Shown here one piece after another: positions 1 to 7,466 of a stretch of 64,000 bases of DNA (its first letter is position 1; each line of letters starts with the position of its first letter). Made by a program: the position numbers and the translations under genes. The notes beneath the pieces were generated by a model. The model did no database searches. It was given only the letters and a program-made list of their open reading frames with translations, and was not told the DNA's origin. Origin of the DNA: Sphingobium sp. EP60837 (lineage in GTDB: Bacteria; Pseudomonadota; Alphaproteobacteria; Sphingomonadales; Sphingomonadaceae); assembly GCF_001658005.1 (NCBI RefSeq), contig NZ_CP015986.1, positions 868,001 to 932,000 of the forward strand. The letters run 5' to 3'.

Positions 1-439
1 CAATCTCGACCTCTTCATAGCGGCGCGGCTCCACATGCTGCACGCACAAGACGCCGATCGCCCGCTCGCGCCGTACGATCGGCACGCCCGCAAAACTGTG
101 GAACAGTTCCTCGCCCGTTTCCGGCCGATAGCTATAATCAGGATGCGCCGCCGCCTCGTCCAGGTTCAGCGTCTCCACATTGGTGGCGATCAGGCCGACA
201 AGCCCCTCTCCCATCGCCATGCGGGTGACATGCACGGCTTCCTGCTTCAGGCCGCGGGTCGCGAACAGTTCCAGCACGCCCTCGCGCACCAGATAGATGG
301 AGCATACTTCGCTGGAGAGCGCCTGGCCGATAATATCGACCACCTTGTTCAGCTTCGCCTGCGCGCTCGTTCGCGCGGCCATCACCTCCTGCAAACTGGT
401 CAGGATTTGGCGGGCGGCGGCGGCGGGCGTCGTGGACAT
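1..439 (-). CDS. ptsP: PEP-protein phosphotransferase PtsP (EI-Ntr), N-terminal part
   Basis: Partial gene: it starts at ATG 437-439 on the minus strand and runs off the left edge, so 146 residues are visible. The peptide begins MSTTPAAAARQILTSLQEVM and continues into a GAF domain (about residues 20-146), with the motif SSEVCSIYLV and later RRERAIGVLCVQH. This arrangement is that of the GAF-bearing enzyme I of the nitrogen PTS, which takes phosphate from PEP and passes it to HPr. The EI catalytic part lies outside the window. The matching HPr and EIIA genes are at about 22.7-23.4 kb. The GAF domain alone could belong to another GAF protein, so the name rests on the family-typical N-terminus. 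Confidence 0.8.
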   Translation of the reverse strand, partial: MSTTPAAAARQILTSLQEVMAARTSAQAKLNKVVDIIGQALSSEVCSIYLVREGVLELFATRGLKQEAVHVTRMAMGEGLVGLIATNVETLNLDEAAAHPDYSYRPETGEELFHSFAGVPIVRRERAIGVLCVQHVEPRRYEEVEI

Positions 440-612
440 ATACCAGCGCTAACAGATCGCAGGGCTCCTTTCCAAGGGGAAGTCAGGGTTAATCAGAGCC
501 GAAATCCATCAAAATGATCAAAAAACGCCAGGACACATTGTGGAAATGGAGCGGCGCTTCGTCTCCCCCATCGGAAATACATGCGGTTGGATGAAACAAG
601 GGGACAGACGAA

Positions 613-1779
613 ATGACCTTGATGTTGGAAAAGGACGCTCGCGAAGACCTGCTCGATCGCGGATATTCGCGCCGTAACCTCGGCAAGATCGCCGCCCTGC
701 TGGGCGCAGGCGCCGCTGTGAATTCGATGCTGCTTCAGCCCGCCTTCGCGCAGCAGCAGGCGGCGCGCGGGATCAAGGGCGCGGTTCGGATCGGATCGAA
801 CGAATGTTGGGCAGGCCCCTTCCCCTCGGGCGTGGAAGCCGCCGCGCATGCCGCCTCCTTCGGCAACTGGTATGATCCCGACAATTATAAGGGCGACCTC
901 ATCTCTACCGTCGCCAAGGTCGAAGGTATTCCGGACTCGCACGTCATGCTGTGGCCAGGGTCCGGCGGCCCGCTGGTCAGCATCGTCGCGGCCTATTGCT
1001 CGCCGACCAAGGGACTGGTCACGGCCGACCCAACCTTCGAATCCGCTTGGCGTACTGCCGATTACATGAAAGCGCCAATCGCCAAGGCCGCCCAGCCCGT
1101 CGGCAAGGGCAGCGACGTCAAGGCGATGCTCGCCGCCAATCCCAATGCGGGCCTCTATTATGTCTGCACGCCCAACAATCCGACCGGCACGATCACGCCG
1201 CTATCCGACATCAAATGGCTGCTCGACAACAAGCCGGCCGATGCGATGCTGCTGGTCGATGAAGCCTACATCCACTTCTCCGAAGCGCCCAGCGCCGTCA
1301 GCCTGATGGCCGGGCGCAAGGACATCATCGTCATGCGCACCTTCTCGAAGCTGTTCGGCATGGCGGGCATGCGCCTCGGCCTCACCTTCGCCGATCCTGA
1401 GGTGCAGAAGCGTATCATGCTGTTCGGCCCCAGCGCGGGCGGCCTGTCGATCACGGCCATGGCCTGCGGCAATGCCGTCTATACCGAGGCGGGACTCATC
1501 AAGGCACGCCGTGACGAATGCGCCGCCAACCGGGCCGAAACCATCGCCTGGCTCACCAAGAAGGGCATCCCCGTTCAGCCTGGTAGCCAAGCCAATATGT
1601 TCATGATGGACTGGAAAAAGCCCGCCAAGGACATGCAGACCGCTCTGCTCGGCACCCCGGAAAAGGTTCAGATCGGCCGCGCCTGGCCCATCTGGCCGAC
1701 CGTATCGCGCGTCACGGTCGGCTCGTCCGACGACATGGCCAAGTTCCGCGCAGCCGTGGAGAAGGTCATCAAGGCATAA
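613..1779 (+). CDS. Tat-exported PLP-dependent aminotransferase (HisC-like, class I/II)
   Basis: A 388-residue fold-type I aminotransferase resembling histidinol-phosphate aminotransferase. Visible are the PNNPTGT loop (Asn188-Asn189-Pro190), VDEAYIHF (Asp216, Tyr219) and TFSKLFGMAGMRLG with the PLP-binding Lys246. Residues 19-47 form a twin-arginine signal: SRRNLGK, then a hydrophobic Ala/Leu/Gly stretch ending in PAFA. Export by Tat is therefore predicted, probably folded with its cofactor. A GGGGACAGACGAA ribosome site precedes the ATG. It stands alone: ptsP diverges on the left and a convergent operon lies on the right. The substrate cannot be read from sequence. A role in histidine synthesis is unlikely if the protein is periplasmic. 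Confidence 0.85.
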   Translation: MTLMLEKDAREDLLDRGYSRRNLGKIAALLGAGAAVNSMLLQPAFAQQQAARGIKGAVRIGSNECWAGPFPSGVEAAAHAASFGNWYDPDNYKGDLISTVAKVEGIPDSHVMLWPGSGGPLVSIVAAYCSPTKGLVTADPTFESAWRTADYMKAPIAKAAQPVGKGSDVKAMLAANPNAGLYYVCTPNNPTGTITPLSDIKWLLDNKPADAMLLVDEAYIHFSEAPSAVSLMAGRKDIIVMRTFSKLFGMAGMRLGLTFADPEVQKRIMLFGPSAGGLSITAMACGNAVYTEAGLIKARRDECAANRAETIAWLTKKGIPVQPGSQANMFMMDWKKPAKDMQTALLGTPEKVQIGRAWPIWPTVSRVTVGSSDDMAKFRAAVEKVIKA

Positions 1780-1786
1780 GCCAACA

Positions 1787-1816
1787 AATCCTCCCCATCG
1801 CCGGATGGGGAGGATT
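1787..1816. terminator. Bidirectional hairpin between convergent genes
   Basis: A perfect 13-bp inverted repeat (1787-1799 with 1804-1816) closes a GCCG loop. It lies between the stop of the aminotransferase and the stop of the convergent SRPBCC gene. On the minus strand it is followed by TTTGTTGG, a weak T tract. Terminator function is inferred from position and stem strength. The CCTCCCC/GGGGAGG core also resembles the palindrome at 7360-7381. Confidence 0.55.
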
Positions 1817-1824
1817 ACCCTCCT

Positions 1825-2292
1825 TCAAGCCGTAGCCGCTGAAGTCTCGCACAATTCCTTGAACTGCGCCGCCATCTGATCCCAGCCCGGATGAAACCCC
1901 ATCTCCTCATGGCGCTTCATCCCCTCGGCATCCCAATGCCGGGCCGTCGCGGTAAAGCGCGTGCCCTCCCCCTCATCGGCGAAGCTCCACAGATGAGTCA
2001 TGAACGGCGTCTGCGGCACCCAGCCAGCGGCATAGGCATCGGTCGAAACCACCCGCTCGCCCGGCACCACCTCCAGGATGATGCCTTCCATCGGCCCGGT
2101 ATCTTCGCCATCGGGACCAAACATGCGCACAGCACTACGGCCACCGGGGCGCAAATCCTCTTCAATGACTTCCGCGCGCCAGGGCTTTGGGCAGAACCAC
2201 TGGTCCTTCAGGTCCGTCCAGACCTTCCACGCAATCTCGCGCGGGGCGTCGATGTGACAACTGACCGACAGCTCAAACTCTGCGCCGCTCAT
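1825..2292 (-). CDS. SRPBCC (AHSA1-like) domain protein
   Basis: A 155-residue single-domain protein of the SRPBCC/START superfamily. The beginning (ELSVSCHIDAPREIAWKVWT) and the end (GMKRHEEMGFHPGWDQMAAQ) are typical of Aha1-like stress proteins, which form a hydrophobic ligand pocket. It is the last gene of a minus-strand run with VOC and DUF1428 proteins, and its start overlaps the stop of the upstream VOC gene by 4 bp, so co-translation is likely. No catalytic residues can be assigned. Ligand binding is a family property, not something visible here. Confidence 0.85.
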   Translation of the reverse strand: MSGAEFELSVSCHIDAPREIAWKVWTDLKDQWFCPKPWRAEVIEEDLRPGGRSAVRMFGPDGEDTGPMEGIILEVVPGERVVSTDAYAAGWVPQTPFMTHLWSFADEGEGTRFTATARHWDAEGMKRHEEMGFHPGWDQMAAQFKELCETSAATA

Positions 2293-2780
2293 CGCGTTTC
2301 TCCCTTAAAGGCCGCCTTCATCCTGGCGGTATCCAGCTTCTGCATGGTCATCATCTCCGCCATCATCCGCTGGATGCCGGGTCCATCGCCGGTCTTGTAA
2401 AGGTCCATGATGTCCTGCGTCACCAATTGCCAGGACAGGCCATATTTATCCTTCAGCCAGCCGCACGGCCCCGGCGAACCGCCCTCGGCGGTAAGGGCGT
2501 CGAAATAGCGATCGATCTCCGCCTGATCCTTGCAGGCGACGGAGAGCGAAACCGCCTCGGTAAAGCGGAATTCCGGCCCACCGTTCAACGCCTGATAGCT
2601 GTCGCCGAACAGGGTGAATTCGACCATCAGCACATCACCGCCTTTAAAGGGGGCCGGAACAGGCGGGTTCTCCGGATAACGGCTGATGAAATCCACCGAT
2701 CCGCCAAAGACCGATACATAGAAGCGCGCAGCTTCCTCGGCCTGCCCATTATACCACAGGCAGGGTGAAATCCTGGACAT
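2289..2780 (-). CDS. PhnB-like VOC family protein
   Basis: A 163-residue vicinal-oxygen-chelate protein of the PhnB/3-demethylubiquinone methyltransferase-like type. It has SRISPCLWYNGQAEEAARFY at the N-terminus and GWLKDKYGLSWQLV in the second half, both hallmarks of the family. Such proteins are often annotated as methyltransferases, but that activity is not supported by any SAM motif here. It is overlapped by the SRPBCC gene and lies 17 bp from the upstream glyoxalase-type gene, so it is probably the fourth gene of the HxlR-linked operon. Confidence 0.85.
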   Translation of the reverse strand: MSRISPCLWYNGQAEEAARFYVSVFGGSVDFISRYPENPPVPAPFKGGDVLMVEFTLFGDSYQALNGGPEFRFTEAVSLSVACKDQAEIDRYFDALTAEGGSPGPCGWLKDKYGLSWQLVTQDIMDLYKTGDGPGIQRMMAEMMTMQKLDTARMKAAFKGETR

Positions 2781-2797
2781 GAGGCCTTCTCCTACGT

Positions 2798-3595
2798 TCA
2801 GCCGTTGCGCATGCCGACCAGCGCGAACATCGCGCCTTGCGGATCGCTACCCTGAATGATCCAGGCGCCGCCTGGCACTTCCATCGGCCCGTTCAGCACG
2901 GTGCCGCCGCCCGCCTTCACTCTCTCGACCGCCTCATCGATGTCAGGCACGACGAAGTAGAAAAGCCACAGCGGCATGGGCATTTCCGTGGGCCGCGCCA
3001 TCATGCCGCCCGCCATCTCGTTGAACTCGGTCGCGCCGGACATGGAGAAAAGCTGATAGCTGCCCATCGGCCCCATATCCATCGCCTCGCCCTTCCCCCA
3101 GCCGAACTGCGACGTGTAGAAGGCGAGGTCCTTGTCGAAGTCGCCGCTATACAATTCGTGCCAGCCCACATGGCCATTCGCCATGGGCGGGGCAGCCTGC
3201 ATCTCGCCTGGGCCTTCGCCCTTCAGCAGCATGAAGATCGCGCCGCCCGGATCGCCCATCACCGCAAAGCGCCCCACGCCAGGAATATCTTCCGGCGCGC
3301 GCTTCACGCTGCCTCCGGCCTCGGTCAGCCGTTTGGCATCGGCATCCACATCGGCCGAACCGATATAGCCGCCCCACCAGGGCCGCATGCCATGATCCTT
3401 GAGCGGAGCCGGGATCGCCATGATGCCGCCCATCTCTCCCGCGCTGGCGGAAATCACATGATAGGTGTCGCCCTGCAGATCCTCGCCAAATGGCTCCGTG
3501 GTCCAGCCGACAACGTCGCTATAAAAGCGGATCGCGCCCTCCGGGTCGCTGGTCATCAGTTCATACCAAAAGAATTTGCCGTTCAGATCGGTCAT
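2798..3595 (-). CDS. Two-domain VOC (glyoxalase-like) protein
   Basis: A 265-residue protein with two VOC half-domains, about residues 1-120 (GKFFWYELMTSDPEGAIRFY) and 135-260 (GHVGWHELYSGDFDKDLAFY). The start MTDLNGK at 3595 is preferred to an upstream in-frame ATG at 3637 because homology begins there. Proteins of this type bind a divalent metal and act as isomerases, dioxygenases or binding proteins. The reaction here is unknown. It is the third gene of the minus-strand set and lies 13 bp from the DUF1428 gene. Confidence 0.85.
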   Translation of the reverse strand: MTDLNGKFFWYELMTSDPEGAIRFYSDVVGWTTEPFGEDLQGDTYHVISASAGEMGGIMAIPAPLKDHGMRPWWGGYIGSADVDADAKRLTEAGGSVKRAPEDIPGVGRFAVMGDPGGAIFMLLKGEGPGEMQAAPPMANGHVGWHELYSGDFDKDLAFYTSQFGWGKGEAMDMGPMGSYQLFSMSGATEFNEMAGGMMARPTEMPMPLWLFYFVVPDIDEAVERVKAGGGTVLNGPMEVPGGAWIIQGSDPQGAMFALVGMRNG

Positions 3596-3608
3596 CGTCC
3601 GTCTCCTG

Positions 3609-3971
3609 TCAGGCCCGCTCGTCGAGCAACACCTCAAAGCCGCCGTAGATAAGCCGCGCGCCGGAAAAGGGCATGTCCTCGCCCTCCTTGGGCTGCATAC
3701 GAGGATCTTTCATGACCTTCTCCGCGCCTGCATCGCGCGTTTCCTTGTCAGGCCATTCTACCCAGGAGAAGACGACATCCTCATCGTCCTCCGCGATGAC
3801 GGCGGTGCGGAAGTCGTTGACCTTGCCGGGCTTGATGTCGTTCGCCCAGCATTCGACGACCCTCAGCGCGCCATGTTCAAGGAAGATAGGGGCGGCATAG
3901 GCCGCGACCTCCTTGTATCTCTGCTTGTTGCCCTTGGGCACGGGGATTACGAAACCGTCCATATAGGCCAT
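3609..3971 (-). CDS. DUF1428 family protein
   Basis: A 120-residue small protein that begins MAYMDGFVIPVPKGNKQRY and contains VVECWANDI and FSWVEWPDKETRD, the characteristic signature of DUF1428 (YbaA-like, dimeric alpha/beta barrel fold). Its biochemical role is unknown. It lies second in the operon between two VOC genes, 39 bp after the upstream gene, with GAGGAGAGAGACG before the ATG as ribosome site. Confidence 0.9.
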   Translation of the reverse strand: MAYMDGFVIPVPKGNKQRYKEVAAYAAPIFLEHGALRVVECWANDIKPGKVNDFRTAVIAEDDEDVVFSWVEWPDKETRDAGAEKVMKDPRMQPKEGEDMPFSGARLIYGGFEVLLDERA

Positions 3972-4010
3972 CGTCTCTCTCCTCTTGGACCAGATCTAAT
4001 CGTGCCAGAG

Positions 4011-4445
4011 TCAGGCGGCCGCCTCCTCGTGCGCCGCCATGGCCGCATCCATGTCCATCCATGACACTTCCCAAATATGGCCATCCAGATCGGCGAAGCT
4101 GCGGCCGTACATGAAGCCATAATCCTGTCGCGGATTGGGCTCGGTTCCACCTGCGGCCAACGCCTTTTCCGCGGTGGCATCCACGTCCCCCCGGCTTACC
4201 TCGCTTAGCGCCAGCAGGACCTGCGCGGTTTCATGCGCATCGGGAATCTTGCGCGGCGTGAAGCTCGCGAAACGCTCATGCGTCATGATCATCACATGAA
4301 TCGTGTCGGAAAAACTGACCATCTGCGTACTGTCATCCGCAAACTCATTATTCCTGACCGCGCCCACCGCTTCATAGAAGCCGATCGACGCAGCCAAATC
4401 CTTCACCGGCAGATTGATGAAAATCATCTTCGGAGCGTCTGGCAT
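4011..4445 (-). CDS. VOC family protein (glyoxalase/extradiol fold)
   Basis: A 144-residue VOC protein, first gene of the minus-strand operon. The start at 4445 is chosen because AAGGAG lies 7 nt upstream and the conserved sequence begins MIFINLPVKDLAASIGFYEA. The C-terminus DYGFMYGRSFADLDGHIWEV is typical of the lactoylglutathione-lyase-like group. It is divergently arranged with the HxlR regulator across a 137-bp gap that carries a dyad, suggesting direct control. Substrate unknown. Confidence 0.85.
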   Translation of the reverse strand: MPDAPKMIFINLPVKDLAASIGFYEAVGAVRNNEFADDSTQMVSFSDTIHVMIMTHERFASFTPRKIPDAHETAQVLLALSEVSRGDVDATAEKALAAGGTEPNPRQDYGFMYGRSFADLDGHIWEVSWMDMDAAMAAHEEAAA

Positions 4446-4527
4446 CACATATCTCCTTAGGATTTTGGGCGGGCAGCGCTTCGAACAAAGGTGGCGGAGC
4501 GACTCACCGGCTTGATCTTTCTGCACC

Positions 4528-4559
4528 TCTAACTTATCTTATGCAACATCAAAGTTAGA
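4528..4559. promoter_or_regulatory. Operator-like dyad between VOC operon and HxlR gene
   Basis: Perfect 8-bp arms TCTAACTT (4528-4535) and AAGTTAGA (4552-4559) are separated by 16 bp that are AT-richer than the surroundings. The site sits 24 bp before the GTG of the HxlR gene and 83 bp before the VOC start. HxlR proteins are dimers that usually bind palindromes in the divergent promoter they control, so this is a likely operator. The binding itself is inferred. Confidence 0.55.
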
Positions 4560-4582
4560 AAATATAACCAAGGACTCGGGAC

Positions 4583-5251
4583 GTGAAGAAGCGGGCATAT
4601 CAGGACGGCTGCGCCGTCGCCCATGCGCTGGACCTGATCGGCGATCGGTGGGCGATGCCCATCATGCGGGAATTGATGCTGGGGCCCAAGCGCTTCACTG
4701 ATTTGCGCGCCAGCCTGCCCGGAATCAGCGCCAATGTGCTAACGCAGAGACTGGAGGAGTTGGAGGCCGCCAGCGTCCTCGTCCGCCGCCGCCTGCCGCC
4801 GCCCGCGGCCAGCCAAATCTACGAGCTGACCGACTGGGGCCGCGAGTCGGAAATACTGTTCCAAGTCCTTGGCCGCTGGGCCTGCCGCTCACCCACGATG
4901 CAGCCGGGCATGCCCATGAGCAACGTGTCGGTCGTCCTCTCGATGCGCACCATGATCGATCGCGGCCGCATTGGCGATCTCGACGCCACCATCGGTTTCC
5001 GCTTCGGCGAAGAGGAGTTCCGCGCGTTCCTGAAGGATGGCGACTTCACCATCGACCGGGGCCCCGCCGAAGGGGCGGACGCGATCATAAGCGGCGACCA
5101 GAACGCCTTGGTAGCGGTGGTCTATGGCGGCCAACAATTTGACGACATGGGTTCCGCTCTACAGGTCGAAGGCGACTGCGCCCTAGCCGAACGCTTTGTG
5201 AGCCTCTTCCCCCTGCCCCCCAAGGCCCCATCAACCTACGTTGCCACCTAA
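4583..5251 (+). CDS. HxlR family transcriptional regulator with SCP2-like C-terminal domain
   Basis: A 222-residue regulator with a GTG start. Residues 1-100 are a winged helix-turn-helix of the HxlR type (CAVAHALDLIGDRWAMPIMR, then PGISANVLTQRLEEL). Residues about 115-215 resemble an SCP2 sterol-carrier-like domain (IGFRFGEEEFRAFLKDGDF), which may bind a lipid-like ligand. HxlR proteins normally have Cys or ligand sensing. Cys9 near the N-terminus is at the position often used for redox sensing. It diverges from the VOC/SRPBCC operon and probably controls it. Confidence 0.85.
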   Translation: MKKRAYQDGCAVAHALDLIGDRWAMPIMRELMLGPKRFTDLRASLPGISANVLTQRLEELEAASVLVRRRLPPPAASQIYELTDWGRESEILFQVLGRWACRSPTMQPGMPMSNVSVVLSMRTMIDRGRIGDLDATIGFRFGEEEFRAFLKDGDFTIDRGPAEGADAIISGDQNALVAVVYGGQQFDDMGSALQVEGDCALAERFVSLFPLPPKAPSTYVAT

Positions 5252-5261
5252 CGCACCCGCC

Positions 5262-5308
5262 TCCCCTCGGGCTGAGCCTGTCGCAGCGCCTTTTCTTCGA
5301 ACGGTTGA
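5262..5308. repeat. Degenerate REP-like palindrome fragment
   Basis: The stretch reads as a decayed copy of the widespread palindrome containing the core CAGGCTCAGCCCGA on the minus strand, flanked by TTCGAACGGTTGAG on the plus strand. It lies in the 94-bp gap between the convergent HxlR and lipoprotein genes. The call rests on similarity to other repeats in sphingomonads and is weak. Confidence 0.3.
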
Positions 5309-5345
5309 GCGGCCCCATTTGGCGGCCGTTTGCCCCCCAAACGCG

Positions 5346-6227
5346 CTACTTCGCCGGCTTCGTCAGCGGAAATGTCGGCACAATCACACGGGTCGTCGGC
5401 GGCACCAGCGGCGCGCCGCTCCCCTCTTGCGGCCTTGGAATCGATGCAACGCTGGGCGGCGGCACAAACCCTGCGCCTAGTTCCTTGGGCGGCGTGGGCG
5501 GAGGCGGCAGCGGCGTCGGAGACACCACTACGGTCACCGTCCCGCCAAAGCGCGACTGCCATTCGGCCAACCGCCGCAGATAATCGGCATAGGCTTCGTA
5601 AAATTCCTGGAACGGCTTCTCCAGGGCAGTCAGCGCCTCGGGCGCATAGGCCAGCAACTGATTGGACGGCATCGCCAGGATCTTCGCGCCCACTTCGATC
5701 GCGACGGGGCAGAAGCTCTTCGTCACCGGCGGCAGCGAGAAGAAATTATAGACGACCGTATTCAGCAGCTCCCGCGATTGCAGCCCGCCGCTGCCATAAG
5801 CCGCCGTATAGTTGCGGTCCACGGCCGCATTGGCCTCCCGCAGCACCGCCTGATGCACATGCAATATCTGATTATATTGCAGTCGCGCCGGTTCGTTCAC
5901 GCCATGACAGGAAAGCGCCGCCACGTTCAGCGCCATCCGCACATGCCAGAGTGCCGTGTTAGCCGTCACGCCGCGATTGGGGGTCAGATATGAGCCGCTA
6001 GCATCGACATCAGGAATGCTCATGCCTTCTACCGCGCCCATGGGCGGTAAGGGCTTGATCGTCCGCACAAGCGGCGGCGGCGGCGTGGGTGGAGCCTTTT
6101 TAGGTGTCGAACAACCAGCGACCAGCGCCAATGTGGTCAAGCAAGCAAGCTGCCATGAACGGCGATAAGCGGCACGCGACAGCAACTTCAAGTCCCTCTG
6201 CGATGAGTATCGGTCAGGAAAACTCAT
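5346..6227 (-). CDS. Proline-rich putative lipoprotein of unknown function
   Basis: A 293-residue secreted protein not recognised as a named family. A lipobox LVAGC ends at Cys39 and is followed by a Pro-rich linker (PPTPPPPLV). Another Pro-rich stretch (PTPLPPPPTPP) lies near residue 245. The middle contains two Cys (in SCHGVNEP and KSFCPVA) that may form a disulfide. The signal is long from the ATG at 6227. A TTG at 6185, 8 nt after AGAGGG, would give a more usual 25-residue lipoprotein signal and may be the true start. It is isolated: convergent with the HxlR gene, and followed upstream by the nitronate monooxygenase gene. Confidence 0.7.
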   Translation of the reverse strand: MSFPDRYSSQRDLKLLSRAAYRRSWQLACLTTLALVAGCSTPKKAPPTPPPPLVRTIKPLPPMGAVEGMSIPDVDASGSYLTPNRGVTANTALWHVRMALNVAALSCHGVNEPARLQYNQILHVHQAVLREANAAVDRNYTAAYGSGGLQSRELLNTVVYNFFSLPPVTKSFCPVAIEVGAKILAMPSNQLLAYAPEALTALEKPFQEFYEAYADYLRRLAEWQSRFGGTVTVVVSPTPLPPPPTPPKELGAGFVPPPSVASIPRPQEGSGAPLVPPTTRVIVPTFPLTKPAK

Positions 6228-6321
6228 GGCAAAGGCCAGCGTTCCTGGCGATGGATGCGGGACTCAGTTCAGCGGGAAAGGGATTCCGCTCGTCCCATTG
6301 AGCAAAGCGTGCGCGGAGCGA

Positions 6322-7335
6322 TCAGGCCACCCGCCGTTCCAACGCCACAGCGGCCTCGTCCATCAACTGCGCGATGATCTCGCTGACTGGCTCTTCCTTG
6401 GTGACCATGCCGACCGACTGACCCGCCATGAGCGATCCGCCCTCGATGTCGCCGTCGATCACTGCCCGTCGCAGCGCCCCCGCCCAATAATGTTCGATCT
6501 GCAACTGCGCCTCACTCATATCCACCGCGCCACTGTCGAGCAGGTTGGCGACCTCACGCTGCTTGGCGGTGAAGGCTTCGGTGCCCGTATTCTTCAGTGC
6601 GCGAACCGGAATGACGGGCAGGCGCGGATCGATCTGCACGCTGGCGATGGCATCACGGGCAGAGGCTCGGAAGAAGGCCTTCTTGAAATTGGGATGCGCG
6701 ATGCTCTCTGCCGCGCAGGCAAAGCGGGTGCCGAGCTGAACCCCGGCCGCGCCCATTTCCAGATAGGCCGCGATCGCCTCGCCCCGGCCGATGCCGCCCG
6801 CGACGAATACCGGCACTTGGCTCGCCATTTCGGGCAGGATTTCCTGCGCCAGAACGCTGGTCGCAACCGGGCCGATATGGCCGCCCGCTTCCATCCCCTC
6901 GACCACCAGAGCATCTACGCCGGAGCGAACCAGCTTCTTCGCCAGGCTCAGCGCCGGGGCGAAGCAGATGAGCTTCGCGCCATTGGCCTTGATCGCCTCA
7001 ATGCTGCCCTTGGGGGGCAGGCCACCGGCCAGCACGACATGCCCCACACCATGCCGTGCGCACACATCAATCAGCTCAAACAGCTGCGGATGCATGGTGA
7101 TGAGGTTCACGCCAAAAGGCTTGTCCGTCAGCGCATTGGTCGCCGCAATTTCCTTGTCGAGCAACTCGGGCGTCATCGCGCCGCAGGCGATCACCCCGAA
7201 CCCGCCCGCATTGGAGATGGCCGCGACCAGGTTGCGCTCCGACACCCAACTCATCGCCCCGCACATGATCGCGACCTCGCAGCCGAGAAATTCGGCGCCG
7301 CGGGCCATCAGGGAAGCGAGTTTGGCGTTGGTCAT
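6322..7335 (-). CDS. Nitronate monooxygenase-like flavoprotein
   Basis: A 337-residue TIM-barrel FMN enzyme of the nitronate monooxygenase/2-nitropropane dioxygenase family, also close to enoyl-ACP reductase FabK. Seen are the entry loop AIMCGAMSWVSERNLVAAIS, the phosphate-binding VFVAGGIGRGEA and the GVQLGTRFACAAES segment. The family oxidises alkyl nitronates using FMN and oxygen. The start is placed at 7335, 9 nt after AGGGA; a second ATG at 7341 is possible. The frame stays open further upstream only because a REP palindrome is read through. It follows lysC in the same direction, but the REP element separates the two. Confidence 0.85.
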   Translation of the reverse strand: MTNAKLASLMARGAEFLGCEVAIMCGAMSWVSERNLVAAISNAGGFGVIACGAMTPELLDKEIAATNALTDKPFGVNLITMHPQLFELIDVCARHGVGHVVLAGGLPPKGSIEAIKANGAKLICFAPALSLAKKLVRSGVDALVVEGMEAGGHIGPVATSVLAQEILPEMASQVPVFVAGGIGRGEAIAAYLEMGAAGVQLGTRFACAAESIAHPNFKKAFFRASARDAIASVQIDPRLPVIPVRALKNTGTEAFTAKQREVANLLDSGAVDMSEAQLQIEHYWAGALRRAVIDGDIEGGSLMAGQSVGMVTKEEPVSEIIAQLMDEAAVALERRVA

Positions 7336-7359
7336 AATCATGTCCCTAGAATCACAAAG

Positions 7360-7457
7360 CCCCTCCCCTTCAGGGGAGGGGTTGGGGTGGGGCATCGCCC
7401 CAACCGCTATTCTGTGGGGACAAGCCCCACCCCTGGTCCCTCCCCTGAAGAGGAGGG
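7360..7457. repeat. Multi-stem REP element between lysC and the nitronate monooxygenase gene
   Basis: A run of palindromes: a perfect 10-bp stem of CCCCTCCCCT (7360-7369) with its complement (7372-7381), then GTTGGGG/CCCCAAC, then GTGGGG/CCCCAC, then CCCTCCCCTGAAGAGGAGGG. Such C/G-rich clusters are dispersed repeats in sphingomonads. On the transcript from lysC it would form strong hairpins and could limit read-through or protect mRNA ends. No coding sequence belongs here. Confidence 0.75.
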
Positions 7458-7466
7458 AAGAAAAGG

